Assembly: GCF_024298845.1 (NCBI RefSeq)
Contig: NZ_CP101156.1
Coordinates: 3,100,001-3,164,000, forward strand
DNA from: Natronosalvus amylolyticus
Lineage (GTDB): Archaea; Halobacteriota; Halobacteria; Halobacteriales; Natrialbaceae
Reading direction: 5' to 3'
Length of the DNA stretch: 64,000 nucleotides
The first letter of the stretch is position 1; each line of letters opens with the position of its first letter. Under the pieces are notes generated by a model that saw only the letters and a program-made list of their open reading frames with translations, did no database searches and was not told where the DNA came from. Position numbers and translations under genes: made by a program. Positions 9,200-16,685 of the stretch are shown here, in pieces.

Positions 9200-9351
9200 G
9201 CTGTTGTGGTGGAACGATACCTTCGTTCTCACCTCTCGAGCGAGGGCTCCGTCCAGTATTGGATACCACCAGCGGTTGTGTGGCTGTAGAGTGTCTGCGG
9301 TTGTGAGATTGCCGAGATCCAGCGTCGGCACGGCTGGCCGTAATGACACAA

Positions 9352-9362
9352 ATCTATATATT
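9352..9362 (+). promoter_or_regulatory. TATA box for the small membrane protein gene
   Basis: The sequence atctatatatt ends about 22 nt before the ATG at 9384. This is a strong archaeal TATA box and supports the short start rather than a longer upstream frame. Confidence 0.6.
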
Positions 9363-9383
9363 TCCACAACTGGTAGGCGCAGC

Positions 9384-9590
9384 ATGGAGATTTCCGAACT
9401 CGGCTCGAGCAGTACCTCGGGACGCAATGGCTCGGGAGCGGCTGCCGCCGGCGCTGGCGTCTTCTTGCTCGTGATTGGCTCTGTCGTCTACCTCTCATCT
9501 GAATCGATGGTGACGACGGCGGCCGTGATGGCTGCGTTGCTCGCCGTCATGATCGTGTTCAACGCGCTCTACGACCGATTCGTCCTGTGA
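9384..9590 (+). CDS. Small two-helix membrane protein
   Basis: A 68-residue protein with a Ser/Gly-rich N-terminus and two hydrophobic helices (about 20-40 and 44-65). The promoter at 9352 places the transcript start at this ATG. It resembles haloarchaeal small membrane proteins of unknown function that I cannot assign to a numbered family. The function is unknown. Confidence 0.65.
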   Translation: MEISELGSSSTSGRNGSGAAAAGAGVFLLVIGSVVYLSSESMVTTAAVMAALLAVMIVFNALYDRFVL

Positions 9591-9661
9591 GTTGCCGTTC
9601 GGTCATCCTGCTCGAGACAGCTTCCTCCAAAAAGGGTGTCCTTCACCGGTCCAAAGGGGGC

Positions 9662-10711
9662 TTACGCACTGCTTTCCAGATCGCTCGCGACCCGCTCTCC
9701 AACCTCGAGGCCGTTGGCGATCGCGGCGTGAAGTCGCCCCTCGCCGGCAACCCAGTCCCCGAGGAGGTACAGGCCGTCAGCTTCGGCGGCTTCCAGTGGG
9801 GCTCTCGAGACACCGCCCTCGGGTAAGGCGTACCGCCAGCCCTGGTAATCCGTCCAGTCGGGGTCGGTCAGGCGCTCGTCCTCGAGCAGTGCGGCGGTGC
9901 CCTCGATGAGCGTCCGAAGATTGTCCTCGCGCGGCGCGTCGTACTGTGCTTTCGACCACTCGTTGCCGGCCTGGATGACCAGCAGTGATTCACCATCGGG
10001 GACGTGGCCGGCTTTGCACTCCTCGCGGGCGACCCAGCCGATATCGTGTGCCTTGTCGGTGTTGACCAGGGCGTAGTACGGAACGTCGAGTTCGAACGGA
10101 TAGTGAGCGACGACGGTTATCACGCTTCGATAGGGGACGGCTGCGACGGCGTCCTGCAATGGACGACGATTCTCGCTCGCCCAGTCGGCACGCTCGAGCA
10201 GCGCTGCCGTCTGTGGCGCTGGCGGGTTCAAAAGCAACACGTCGAACGGCCCCCACTCGTCACCGTCTACATCCTCGAGGTGCCAGCGTTCGCTGTCGCG
10301 GCGGAGCGTTTCGACACGGGTTTCCCGATGTATCGTTGCCCCCGCTCGAGCGAACAGTCGCTTCGCGATCTGTGTCAGTCCGGCGTCGTAGCTCCACTTG
10401 TGGCTGTCGCTCTCGCGTCCCGGTTCGACCGTGCCGTCCTGGTCGAACGTCCAGATCGGTTCGTCGATGTCGGCCAGGCCGTCGGTCTCGAGGGTGTTCG
10501 TTACGAGGTCGGTGACTCGGTCGTCGTCGGCTTTCAGATAGTTTGCACCGTAGTCGTAGACGCAGTCGTTCTTTCGGCGGGTCGCCGCCCGACCACAGAC
10601 GCCGCGGGATTTCTCGAGCACGGTGATCGTCGCCCCCGGGTACTGTGTTGAGACGGTGTAGGCTGCAGCGGCGGCCGCCGCACCGGCCCCGACGATACCG
10701 ATTCGGTTCAT
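9662..10711 (-). CDS. FAD-dependent amine oxidase-like (renalase-type) oxidoreductase
   Basis: A 349-residue flavoprotein. The N-terminal dinucleotide fold has GIVGAGAAAAAAA at 4-16, then the acidic ribose-binding position in VLEKSRGVCGRAATRR, as in renalase-like and amine-oxidase-like proteins. The C-terminus has the second FAD motif YLLGDWVAGEGRLHAAIANGLE. The true substrate is unknown. A TATA-like cagttaattt on the minus strand about 27 nt upstream supports the ATG at 10711. It is transcribed in the same direction as ubaA, 160 nt away. Confidence 0.82.
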   Translation of the reverse strand: MNRIGIVGAGAAAAAAAYTVSTQYPGATITVLEKSRGVCGRAATRRKNDCVYDYGANYLKADDDRVTDLVTNTLETDGLADIDEPIWTFDQDGTVEPGRESDSHKWSYDAGLTQIAKRLFARAGATIHRETRVETLRRDSERWHLEDVDGDEWGPFDVLLLNPPAPQTAALLERADWASENRRPLQDAVAAVPYRSVITVVAHYPFELDVPYYALVNTDKAHDIGWVAREECKAGHVPDGESLLVIQAGNEWSKAQYDAPREDNLRTLIEGTAALLEDERLTDPDWTDYQGWRYALPEGGVSRAPLEAAEADGLYLLGDWVAGEGRLHAAIANGLEVGERVASDLESSA

Positions 10712-10734
10712 ACTCGTCGCTTGGCTTCAGCGGA

Positions 10735-10743
10735 AATTAACTG
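10735..10743 (-). promoter_or_regulatory. TATA box for the renalase-like gene
   Basis: On the minus strand this reads agttaattt, about 27 nt before the ATG at 10711. Confidence 0.5.
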
Positions 10744-10752
10744 TGGGGTCAC

Positions 10753-10855
10753 CCCTCGAGGCTGCCGGTTCAGTCCAGGAGGCTGCTGATTCCCGCCGAA
10801 CGTCAGGCGTTCACCCTCGAGGGTAGCGACTCATCCCTCGAAGCTGTCGCTTCAG
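10753..10855. repeat. CTCGAG-anchored degenerate direct repeats
   Basis: Segments 10753-10773 and 10835-10855 match at 18 of 21 positions (ccctcgaggctgccggttcag type). A partial third copy begins near 10813. They fill the spacer between the renalase-like gene and ubaA. Confidence 0.65.
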
Positions 10856-10871
10856 CTCTCGAAAGCGGGAT

Positions 10872-11702
10872 TCAATCGGCGTCGATCGTACAGGTGTGTT
10901 CGTAACTGACGTCGCTGACGGAGTCGATGGCCGGCTGGTCGCCACAGACCGGGCAGTTCGGGTTGCGCTGGAGTTCGACCGTCTCGAAACTCATATCCAT
11001 CGCATCGTAGAGCAACAGGCGTCCCTCGAGGACGTCCCCTTGCTCGAGTAGCAGTTTGACGACTTCGGTGGCCTGGATACAGCCGACCGTACCCGGTAAG
11101 ACGCCGAGGACGCCCGTGGTCGCACAGTCGGGAACGGTGCCGGGCTCGGGCGCTTCCGGGAAGACACACCGGTAACAGGGGCCGTCGCTTCCCTCACGGT
11201 TCGGTATCGTCGTCACCTGGCCTTCGAAGCGGTAGATAGCGCCGTGGGACAACGCGGTCCCCGAGAGCACGCAGTAGTCGTTGAGCAGGTATCGCGTCGC
11301 GAAGTTGTCGCTCGCATCCAGTACGACGTCGTACTCGCCCGCCAGTTCGTCGACGTTTTCGGAGGTGAGACGTGTCTCGTACGTTTCGACGGCGACGTCC
11401 GGGTTGAGTCGGTGAACGTAGTCGGCCGCGCTCTCGACTTTCGGCCGCCCGACGTCGTCGTCGTCGTGGACGATCTGGCGCTGGAGGTTCGAGCGCTCGA
11501 CGACGTCGTCGTCGACGATGCCGAGGTGGCCGACGCCGGCCGCCGCCAGATACTGAATCGCTGGGGAACCGAGGCCGCCGGCACCGACGACGAGAACGGA
11601 CCCCTCGAGCAGCCGTTTCTGTCCCTCGGGACCGACTTCGTCCATGATGACGTGTCTCGAGTAGCGGTCCAGTTGGGTCGCATCGAGGCGAAGGTCGCTC
11701 AT
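10872..11702 (-). CDS. ubaA: Ubiquitin-like protein (SAMP)-activating E1 enzyme UbaA
   Basis: A 276-residue MoeB/ThiF/E1-family adenylyltransferase. The nucleotide motif VVGAGGLGSPA lies at 38-48 and DDDVVERSNLQRQ at 64-76. Paired CxxC zinc sites are at 176-179 and near the C-terminus (CPVC), and the probable thioester cysteine is Cys193 in PDCATTGVLG. In haloarchaea UbaA adenylates SAMP proteins for protein conjugation, tRNA thiolation (with NcsA) and molybdopterin synthesis. ncsA (59819) and moaC (46516) are elsewhere in the window. MoeB/ThiF is the alternative name, but in haloarchaea one enzyme serves these roles. Confidence 0.93.
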   Translation of the reverse strand: MSDLRLDATQLDRYSRHVIMDEVGPEGQKRLLEGSVLVVGAGGLGSPAIQYLAAAGVGHLGIVDDDVVERSNLQRQIVHDDDDVGRPKVESAADYVHRLNPDVAVETYETRLTSENVDELAGEYDVVLDASDNFATRYLLNDYCVLSGTALSHGAIYRFEGQVTTIPNREGSDGPCYRCVFPEAPEPGTVPDCATTGVLGVLPGTVGCIQATEVVKLLLEQGDVLEGRLLLYDAMDMSFETVELQRNPNCPVCGDQPAIDSVSDVSYEHTCTIDAD

Positions 11703-11841
11703 AGTGAGGACTTCACGGGGAGGGGCAAAAAGTGCGCGGACGTTTCGATCAGCAGGTGGTCCTGAGGCCGGATGTGTGGAATCGATGACGACGACTCGCG
11801 GGAATCATCGGTGTTCCGAACGGTCAATTCTCCTGCGTTGT

Positions 11842-11858
11842 GTGACACTCGTTGTCAC
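11842..11858. promoter_or_regulatory. Inverted repeat upstream of the small zinc-finger gene
   Basis: A perfect 6-bp inverted repeat, GTGACA-CTCGT-TGTCAC, lies about 10 nt upstream of the TATA box, where an activator or repressor could act. Confidence 0.45.
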
Positions 11859-11866
11859 TACCCAAC

Positions 11867-11893
11867 CCTTTATGTGTGATGTATGCTATACAT
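11867..11893 (+). promoter_or_regulatory. Promoter and start-site palindrome of the small zinc-finger gene
   Basis: The TATA-like cctttatgtg lies at 11867-11876, about 27 nt before the ATG at 11899. Immediately after it, ATGTAT-GCT-ATACAT (11879-11893) is a perfect 6-bp inverted repeat with a 3-nt spacer. It sits between the TATA box and the predicted transcript start, a position expected to block initiation when bound. Confidence 0.5.
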
Positions 11894-11898
11894 TGACT

Positions 11899-12084
11899 AT
11901 GGCATCTTCACCCAACGGTGCCGGTGACGACGTGTTCGACCAGTTCCTTGCAGACCGCGGCCACGCGGTAGAACGAACAGGTTGGGAACGCGATTATAAC
12001 AAAAAACAGTGTCCGGACTGTGGCGGCCTTCACGACACGTCCGCGACAACCTGTACCGTCTGTGGGTGGCGTCCACGACCCTGA
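11899..12084 (+). CDS. HVO_0416-type small zinc-finger protein
   Basis: A 61-residue protein with two CxxCG knuckles, CPDCGG and CTVCGW, forming one predicted zinc ribbon in its C-terminal half. The middle segment GWERDYNKKQCPDCG is highly characteristic of a conserved haloarchaeal small zinc-finger family that I recall as HVO_0416. The function is unknown. The start is set by the TATA box at 11867. Two inverted repeats in its promoter suggest tight regulation. An oligo-T tract follows the stop. Confidence 0.88.
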   Translation: MASSPNGAGDDVFDQFLADRGHAVERTGWERDYNKKQCPDCGGLHDTSATTCTVCGWRPRP

Positions 12085-12088
12085 AACG

Positions 12089-12104
12089 ACTTTTCCAGTT
12101 TTTT
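12089..12104 (+). terminator. Oligo-T terminator
   Basis: Two T tracts (tttt, then tttttt at 12099-12104) follow the zinc-finger gene by a few nucleotides, matching intrinsic oligo-T termination in archaea. Confidence 0.55.
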
Positions 12105-12255
12105 CGCGGCCTCGAGCACCACCGCTAACGATCGACTGTCCCTATCACTCACTGCAAAACATACTGGATTGTGTGACTGTTGGCCCTAATTTCAGCCCTC
12201 TTTAGTCGATACAATTATTACGGATTATTCCTCACTGATGACGTAGGGACCATCA

Positions 12256-12417
12256 ATGCCCAAATGTCAAAACTGCGGTGGGTTCGTGACGGACGCGTAT
12301 GCGAGAGTGTTCACCCCTCGAGGTGTCGACAACCCGCGTGTCTGTCCACAGTGCACCGACAAAATCCGTGACGGTGCAGAGGTTCGACAGGCGCGCTCAC
12401 CACGGAACAATTCCTGA
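12256..12417 (+). CDS. Small zinc-ribbon protein (DUF7563-like)
   Basis: A 53-residue protein starting MPKCQNCGGFVT, with CxxC pairs at residues 4-7 and 30-33 (CPQC) and a basic tail. It matches a widespread haloarchaeal mini zinc-ribbon family that I associate with DUF7563. An AT-rich tract around 12207-12222 (acaattattacgg) could supply the promoter. The function is unknown. Confidence 0.82.
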   Translation: MPKCQNCGGFVTDAYARVFTPRGVDNPRVCPQCTDKIRDGAEVRQARSPRNNS

Positions 12418-12559
12418 CGGCGATTGTGGTTCTCTCGATAACTCCAACGAACACGGAGACGGTCTAATGTCGAATCGACGACGACCCCATTTCCCGTCCA
12501 GAAATCGGTCCGAAGGCGGCCTTCTTTCCCGTTGGATTTCCCGGTCCAAACCCACGTCA

Positions 12560-12568
12560 CTTATAAGA
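12560..12568 (+). promoter_or_regulatory. TATA box for the UvrD-like helicase
   Basis: The sequence cttataaga ends about 23 nt before the ATG at 12591, consistent with a leaderless mRNA for the helicase-M24 pair. Confidence 0.65.
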
Positions 12569-12590
12569 GTCGCGGCCCTGATACGCTACA

Positions 12591-14462
12591 ATGGCTACGA
12601 CGGAGGCGGATACGGAGGTAACCCGTCTATTTGGCGGTCCTGGCAGCGGGAAGACAACAGCTCTCCTCGATCACGTCGAAGAGATACTGGAGCAAGACGA
12701 CGTCACGTTTCGGGACATTCTGGTCGTCTCGTACACTCGAGCAGCGGCACAGGAAATTCGCGAACGACTCGCCGAGCGGCTCGACGAAAACCCTCGAGCG
12801 CTACAGGGCAACGTCTGTACGATGCACGCGAAAGCGTACGATCTTCTCGATCTTTCTCGCGGCGACGTCATCGGCGAAAAGGACAAAGAGACCTTCTGTG
12901 AAGAGTACGGCCTCGAGTACGAAGACGAGTACAGCGGGGCCGGTCGCCGGACGGCCCGGTCGACCACCATCGGGAACAAGATTATCGCGACGAGTCAGTG
13001 GCTCCAGCGAACCCGTCGTGACGTCGCCGACTGGTACGACGTACCCTTCCAGTGGGACGTCGAAGAGGTTCGACTCCCGCCCGAAATCGACCCGAACGCG
13101 CAGGAAGGCAACAAGTACACGCCGACATGGCCCTCGGACGACGACCGAATCGACGTCCCCGAAGCGATCAGAGGCTGGCGCAACTACAAGGGCCAGGAAG
13201 GGAAAATCGGCTTCGCCGACATGCTCGAGCGCGTCAAACAGCGCTCACTCGTGCCGAACGTCGACTACCTCGTTATCGACGAGTTTCAGGACATTACGAC
13301 GCTACAGTACGACGTCTACGAGGAGTGGAAACCCCACGTCGACCGCGTGTTGATCGCCGGCGACGACGACCAGGTCGTCTACTCCTGGCAGGGGGCCGAC
13401 CCGGCACTCTTGCTCGACGAACGCGTCGACGACGACATCATCCTGCCGAACTCCTACCGACTTCCATCGAACGTGCTCAACGCGGTCAACCAGGAGATTC
13501 GCCACATCGACGTTCGACAGGATAAAGACCTGAATCCCCGCAAAGAGGGTGGGCTCGTCGAAGCCTACCAGAACCGATCGATGCTCGATGTCGTCCGGAT
13601 GGTCCGCCAGACGCTCGTCGAAGGCGACGGAACGATCATGCTCCTGTTTCGGGCACGCTACCAGATGTTCCAGTTCATCGATGAGTTCATCACCGAGGGG
13701 ATTCCCTTCACTGCGCTGACCGACCAGCGGATGTGGACCGACCGACTCACCCAGTACGTCCGAGCGATCGAAGCCCTCGAGAACGACGACGACGTCACCG
13801 GCCTGCAGGCTCGGCGACTCGCCGACATGCTGATGGACTCGGCGTTTGGTACCAACGAACGGGACGCCCTGTTCGACGAAATTGACGACCGCCAGGAGGA
13901 AGCCGGCATCGAGGACCTCGAGGACCTGCTCATCCCGGCCGACGTCATTCGAGACCACGCGCCGTTCCTCCCCGGCCCGGCTTCGGCCTCCGACATGGTG
14001 CGGAAGGTGACGAACTTCCAGAAGAAGTCGATCAAGGCCTACTTCGCCATCGGCACCTATCAGGGGATGCCGACCGATCGCGTTCGCGTCGGAACGATTC
14101 ACTCGGCGAAAGGTCGTGAGGCCGACCACGTTTTCGTCGGCACCGACCTCACCGAGAAGGTCGTCGAGCAGATGGTCGCGACCGTCGACGACCCGACCGA
14201 CATCCCCGGCGTCGAAGAGTTCACCAAGACCACCTCCCCCGTTCCCGTCCTCACCGACAACGAACGGCGCGTCTTTTACGTCGGTATGTCTCGAGCCCGC
14301 GAACGGCTCGTCCTCCTCGAGAATCTGGTCGACGGTGCGCCGACGCTACCGATCGACGTCTTGCTCAACAACCGCCAGACAGGTGCTGACCTCGAGGAAC
14401 TGGTCGAGCAGGCCCAACAGCCCGAATCCGATCGTCTCGAGGAGGCCGAAGTCGAAGCGTGA
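12591..14462 (+). CDS. UvrD/PcrA-type superfamily 1 DNA helicase
   Basis: A 623-residue SF1 helicase. Motif I is GGPGSGKTT (15-23), motif Ia contains SYTRAAAQEIRERL, motif II is DEFQD (230-234), motif III is GDDDQVVYSWQGADP, motif V is TIHSAKGREADHV and motif VI is VGMSRARERLVLLE. It lacks a long nuclease-type C-terminus, so it is a stand-alone translocase. UvrD-type enzymes act in repair and replication-restart and on displaced strands. Its stop overlaps the GTG start of the next gene, so the two are translationally coupled. Confidence 0.93.
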   Translation: MATTEADTEVTRLFGGPGSGKTTALLDHVEEILEQDDVTFRDILVVSYTRAAAQEIRERLAERLDENPRALQGNVCTMHAKAYDLLDLSRGDVIGEKDKETFCEEYGLEYEDEYSGAGRRTARSTTIGNKIIATSQWLQRTRRDVADWYDVPFQWDVEEVRLPPEIDPNAQEGNKYTPTWPSDDDRIDVPEAIRGWRNYKGQEGKIGFADMLERVKQRSLVPNVDYLVIDEFQDITTLQYDVYEEWKPHVDRVLIAGDDDQVVYSWQGADPALLLDERVDDDIILPNSYRLPSNVLNAVNQEIRHIDVRQDKDLNPRKEGGLVEAYQNRSMLDVVRMVRQTLVEGDGTIMLLFRARYQMFQFIDEFITEGIPFTALTDQRMWTDRLTQYVRAIEALENDDDVTGLQARRLADMLMDSAFGTNERDALFDEIDDRQEEAGIEDLEDLLIPADVIRDHAPFLPGPASASDMVRKVTNFQKKSIKAYFAIGTYQGMPTDRVRVGTIHSAKGREADHVFVGTDLTEKVVEQMVATVDDPTDIPGVEEFTKTTSPVPVLTDNERRVFYVGMSRARERLVLLENLVDGAPTLPIDVLLNNRQTGADLEELVEQAQQPESDRLEEAEVEA

Positions 14463-15595
14463 GCGAGCGGTCGGTCGGTGCTTCGGGGAACGGTTCCGTT
14501 TTTGATACCGTCCGAGCGACGCGGTTGCGAGACGTGCTCGAGGAGCGTGGAGCAACGGCGTTCGTCCACGCCGGGACGCTGGGTGACCCGACGATTCGAT
14601 TCGCCGTCCGGGCGTGCAGGGCGTCGTGTCCCGAGGGCGAGCGCTTCGAGTCCCCGACGCGGGTACAGCATGGGACGGTGTACGCCGTCGGTTTCGACGG
14701 CGAACGGTGGCACAGCGTTTCGAAGCCGCCACGCGACGGTGGCGATCATCCATCACAGACGCTCGGTGAATCCCTCCTCGAGGCTGAGATAGATGGCGCG
14801 GGGAGGAACTTGCGACTCTTGACGCCGGCGCACATCCCCCACGACGCCGCGCTGTATCTCGAGCGGGCCGGGTTCGAACTCGCCTCGAGTGACGTGCTCT
14901 CTCGACTCCGAGTCAGGAAAACGGAGCCCGAACTGGCCGCGATCGAACGTGTACAGGAGGCGGTCCGTGCCGGGCTCGAACGGGCGATGTCCCTGCTCGA
15001 GAAGGAGTCTCCGACCCCGGGCCGTCTCGAAACGGCGCTCGAGGTGGGCGTCCTCGAGGCTGGTGGTCGTCCCGTCTCGAGTGCCGTCGTCTGGACGGGG
15101 GCGAACGGGGGTGTCACAGACGGCGACCCGACAGCACCACTGCCGACTGACCGGCCACTGATTCTCACCGTTGAAGCGAGCAACGCCGGCTACTACGGCC
15201 GACAGACGCGAACCCTCGTCGTCGACCCGGATGGCGGTCCCGAACGACGGGGTCACATCGGACTCACCCACGGGTTTCGCTCGGTGCAATCGCTGCTCAC
15301 GGCAGGCGAGGCGACGGTGGGGACCGTCGAGGCCGACCTCGAGGCCGAAATCCGGGCGTTCGGGTTCGACGAGACGGCTTCAATCGAGGTACAGGTCAGC
15401 GGTGTCGGCCTCGAGGGCCTCGAACGGCCGCTTCAGGCAGGCACGACCATCGAACGTCGGTCGCCGGTCGTGGTGGATGCGAGCCTCGTGACGAGCGTGG
15501 GTCGGATTCGCCTCGCAGACGTGATCGTTCGTACAGGCGAACGAGCACGGTGGCTTTCGCCTGCCTCGCGGTCGCTCGTTCCAAAGAACAGGTAG
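14459..15595 (+). CDS. Degenerate M24 (creatinase/aminopeptidase-fold) protein
   Basis: A 378-residue protein starting at GTG and overlapping the helicase stop by 4 nt. The C-terminal half follows the pita-bread fold of M24 peptidases (the RKTEPELAAIERVQEAVRAGLE helix, then an SAVVWTGANGG strand). The expected metal ligands are missing, however. The usual VDxG...SDITRT region reads VEASNAGYYGRQTRT, the histidine motif reads VSGVGLEG, and no terminal glutamate pair is evident. I therefore infer a non-enzymatic binding protein. Coupling to a helicase suggests a DNA or chromatin role. Confidence 0.72.
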   Translation: MSERSVGASGNGSVFDTVRATRLRDVLEERGATAFVHAGTLGDPTIRFAVRACRASCPEGERFESPTRVQHGTVYAVGFDGERWHSVSKPPRDGGDHPSQTLGESLLEAEIDGAGRNLRLLTPAHIPHDAALYLERAGFELASSDVLSRLRVRKTEPELAAIERVQEAVRAGLERAMSLLEKESPTPGRLETALEVGVLEAGGRPVSSAVVWTGANGGVTDGDPTAPLPTDRPLILTVEASNAGYYGRQTRTLVVDPDGGPERRGHIGLTHGFRSVQSLLTAGEATVGTVEADLEAEIRAFGFDETASIEVQVSGVGLEGLERPLQAGTTIERRSPVVVDASLVTSVGRIRLADVIVRTGERARWLSPASRSLVPKNR

Positions 15596-15735
15596 CCTGA
15601 TACACAGGTGTCGCGACCGGTGACGGCTTCTCGAGGTCGGTGTGCTTACATCGCAGTTATCGGATTGTCGTCGTCTCTTCCCGTCGATCACCGGTCGATT
15701 CGAGTGCTTAGCAGTACAGAATCACGAGAACCGTA

Positions 15736-16197
15736 TCAGTCGACCCGGAACAACCGGTAGGAGCCCTGTCCGGTCGCAACCTCGGTCGTCTCGCCGTCGG
15801 GTGTCGTACTTTCGACGGTGATCTCGCTGACGCCGACGCTCTGGCCGGCCCGCACGATGGTGGCCGTCGCCTCGAGGTCGCCCGTCGCCGGGCGCAGGTA
15901 GTTGACGTTGAGGTTGATGGTCGCGGCACCGGACTCGGTCGGCTTGTCGAAGTCGGTGTGGAAGACGAGGCCACCGACGGTGTCGATGAGCGTGGCAGCG
16001 ACGCCGCCGTGGATATCCGGGCGGTGGTCGCCACGGCCGGGCCGGGTGTTCGTGAGCTTTTCGTCGTAGGGTATCGCCATCGTCATCTCGCCGTAGTCGA
16101 CGTGCTCGACGGTCGTCCCCAGCCAGGAGAGAAACTCGTGGTCGGTATCGATATGTGTCTGTAAAATGGCTCCCATCTGCTCGAACGACTCGGACAT
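15736..16197 (-). CDS. PaaI-family hot-dog thioesterase
   Basis: A 153-residue hot-dog protein. The active-site helix carries HGGVAATLIDTVGGL (His63, Asp72), followed by LNVNYLRPATGDL, as in PaaI/YbgC-type acyl-CoA thioesterases. The acyl substrate is unknown. I chose the ATG at 16197 (MSESFEQMGAI). The open frame extends further upstream, but only through a palindromic repeat element (16287-16369), so that extension is not real protein. Confidence 0.87.
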   Translation of the reverse strand: MSESFEQMGAILQTHIDTDHEFLSWLGTTVEHVDYGEMTMAIPYDEKLTNTRPGRGDHRPDIHGGVAATLIDTVGGLVFHTDFDKPTESGAATINLNVNYLRPATGDLEATATIVRAGQSVGVSEITVESTTPDGETTEVATGQGSYRLFRVD

Positions 16198-16286
16198 ACT
16201 CTCGAGTGTGTGGGCCAGTGATTTGTGTCCTGCGTTTAGCCGTCCGCTCGAGTGGGTAGTGATAGTCGCCATCGATCGCGACGAGA

Positions 16287-16369
16287 GGCTTCCCAAACCT
16301 GAACGAATGCGTGAAACCGATTGCAGTTGTCCGGTTTCACTCATCAGTCGACGTTTGGAAGGGTACTAG
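16287..16369 (-). repeat. 83-bp palindromic repeat, copy A
   Basis: Read on the minus strand, this element matches 27661-27743 at 76 of 83 positions with no gaps. It is itself a long imperfect palindrome, with about 30-nt arms ending in gtgaaaccg / cggtttcac (16311-16319 and 16332-16340) around a 12-nt loop. It occupies the spacer between the divergent thioesterase and TusA genes. Confidence 0.9.
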
Positions 16370-16383
16370 ATAGATGGTTCTTG

Positions 16384-16407
16384 CTATATTGGAATTACCA
16401 CACAATA
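16384..16407 (+). promoter_or_regulatory. Putative promoter and inverted repeat of the sulfur operon
   Basis: A TATA-like ctatatt (16384-16390) overlaps TATTG (16387-16391), which is mirrored by CAATA (16403-16407) 11 nt later. The predicted transcript start is near 16412, giving tusA a leader of about 30 nt. The repeat is short, so an operator role is tentative. Confidence 0.35.
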
Positions 16408-16442
16408 CTAACTACCTCGAGGAAGTAGGTTCAGTCGTACCC

Positions 16443-16685
16443 ATGACTGATACCGAAATCGAGCCGACCGAAACTGTCGATTCACGCGGCGCTGCCTGCC
16501 CGGGACCGCTAATGGACCTCATCGGGAAAATTCGGACCGTCGAGAGCGGTGACGTGGTCTGTCTGCTCAGCGACAACGACCAGTCGCTTACAGACGTCAG
16601 GGAGTGGTCCGAAGAGGCGGGTAACGAACTGTTGGCAGTCGAAGAACTCGAGGATTACTACGAGTTCTACGTGGAGAAGGCATGA
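16443..16685 (+). CDS. TusA-family sulfurtransferase
   Basis: An 80-residue TusA/SirA-fold protein. The sulfur-carrying cysteine is Cys19 in RGAACPGPLMDL, the hallmark CPxP motif. These proteins carry persulfide sulfur between enzymes. It overlaps the flavoprotein start by 4 nt and begins an operon of sulfur-handling genes, so a role in passing sulfane sulfur to or from the SQR-like enzyme or rhodanese is likely. The start MTDTEIEP at 16443 is preferred because the TATA-like site lies within the upstream extension. Confidence 0.9.
   Translation: MTDTEIEPTETVDSRGAACPGPLMDLIGKIRTVESGDVVCLLSDNDQSLTDVREWSEEAGNELLAVEELEDYYEFYVEKA

Noticed and set aside
16198-16344. Longer N-terminus of the thioesterase
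   Set aside because: The extra 49 residues are encoded partly by the palindromic repeat and do not match thioesterases.
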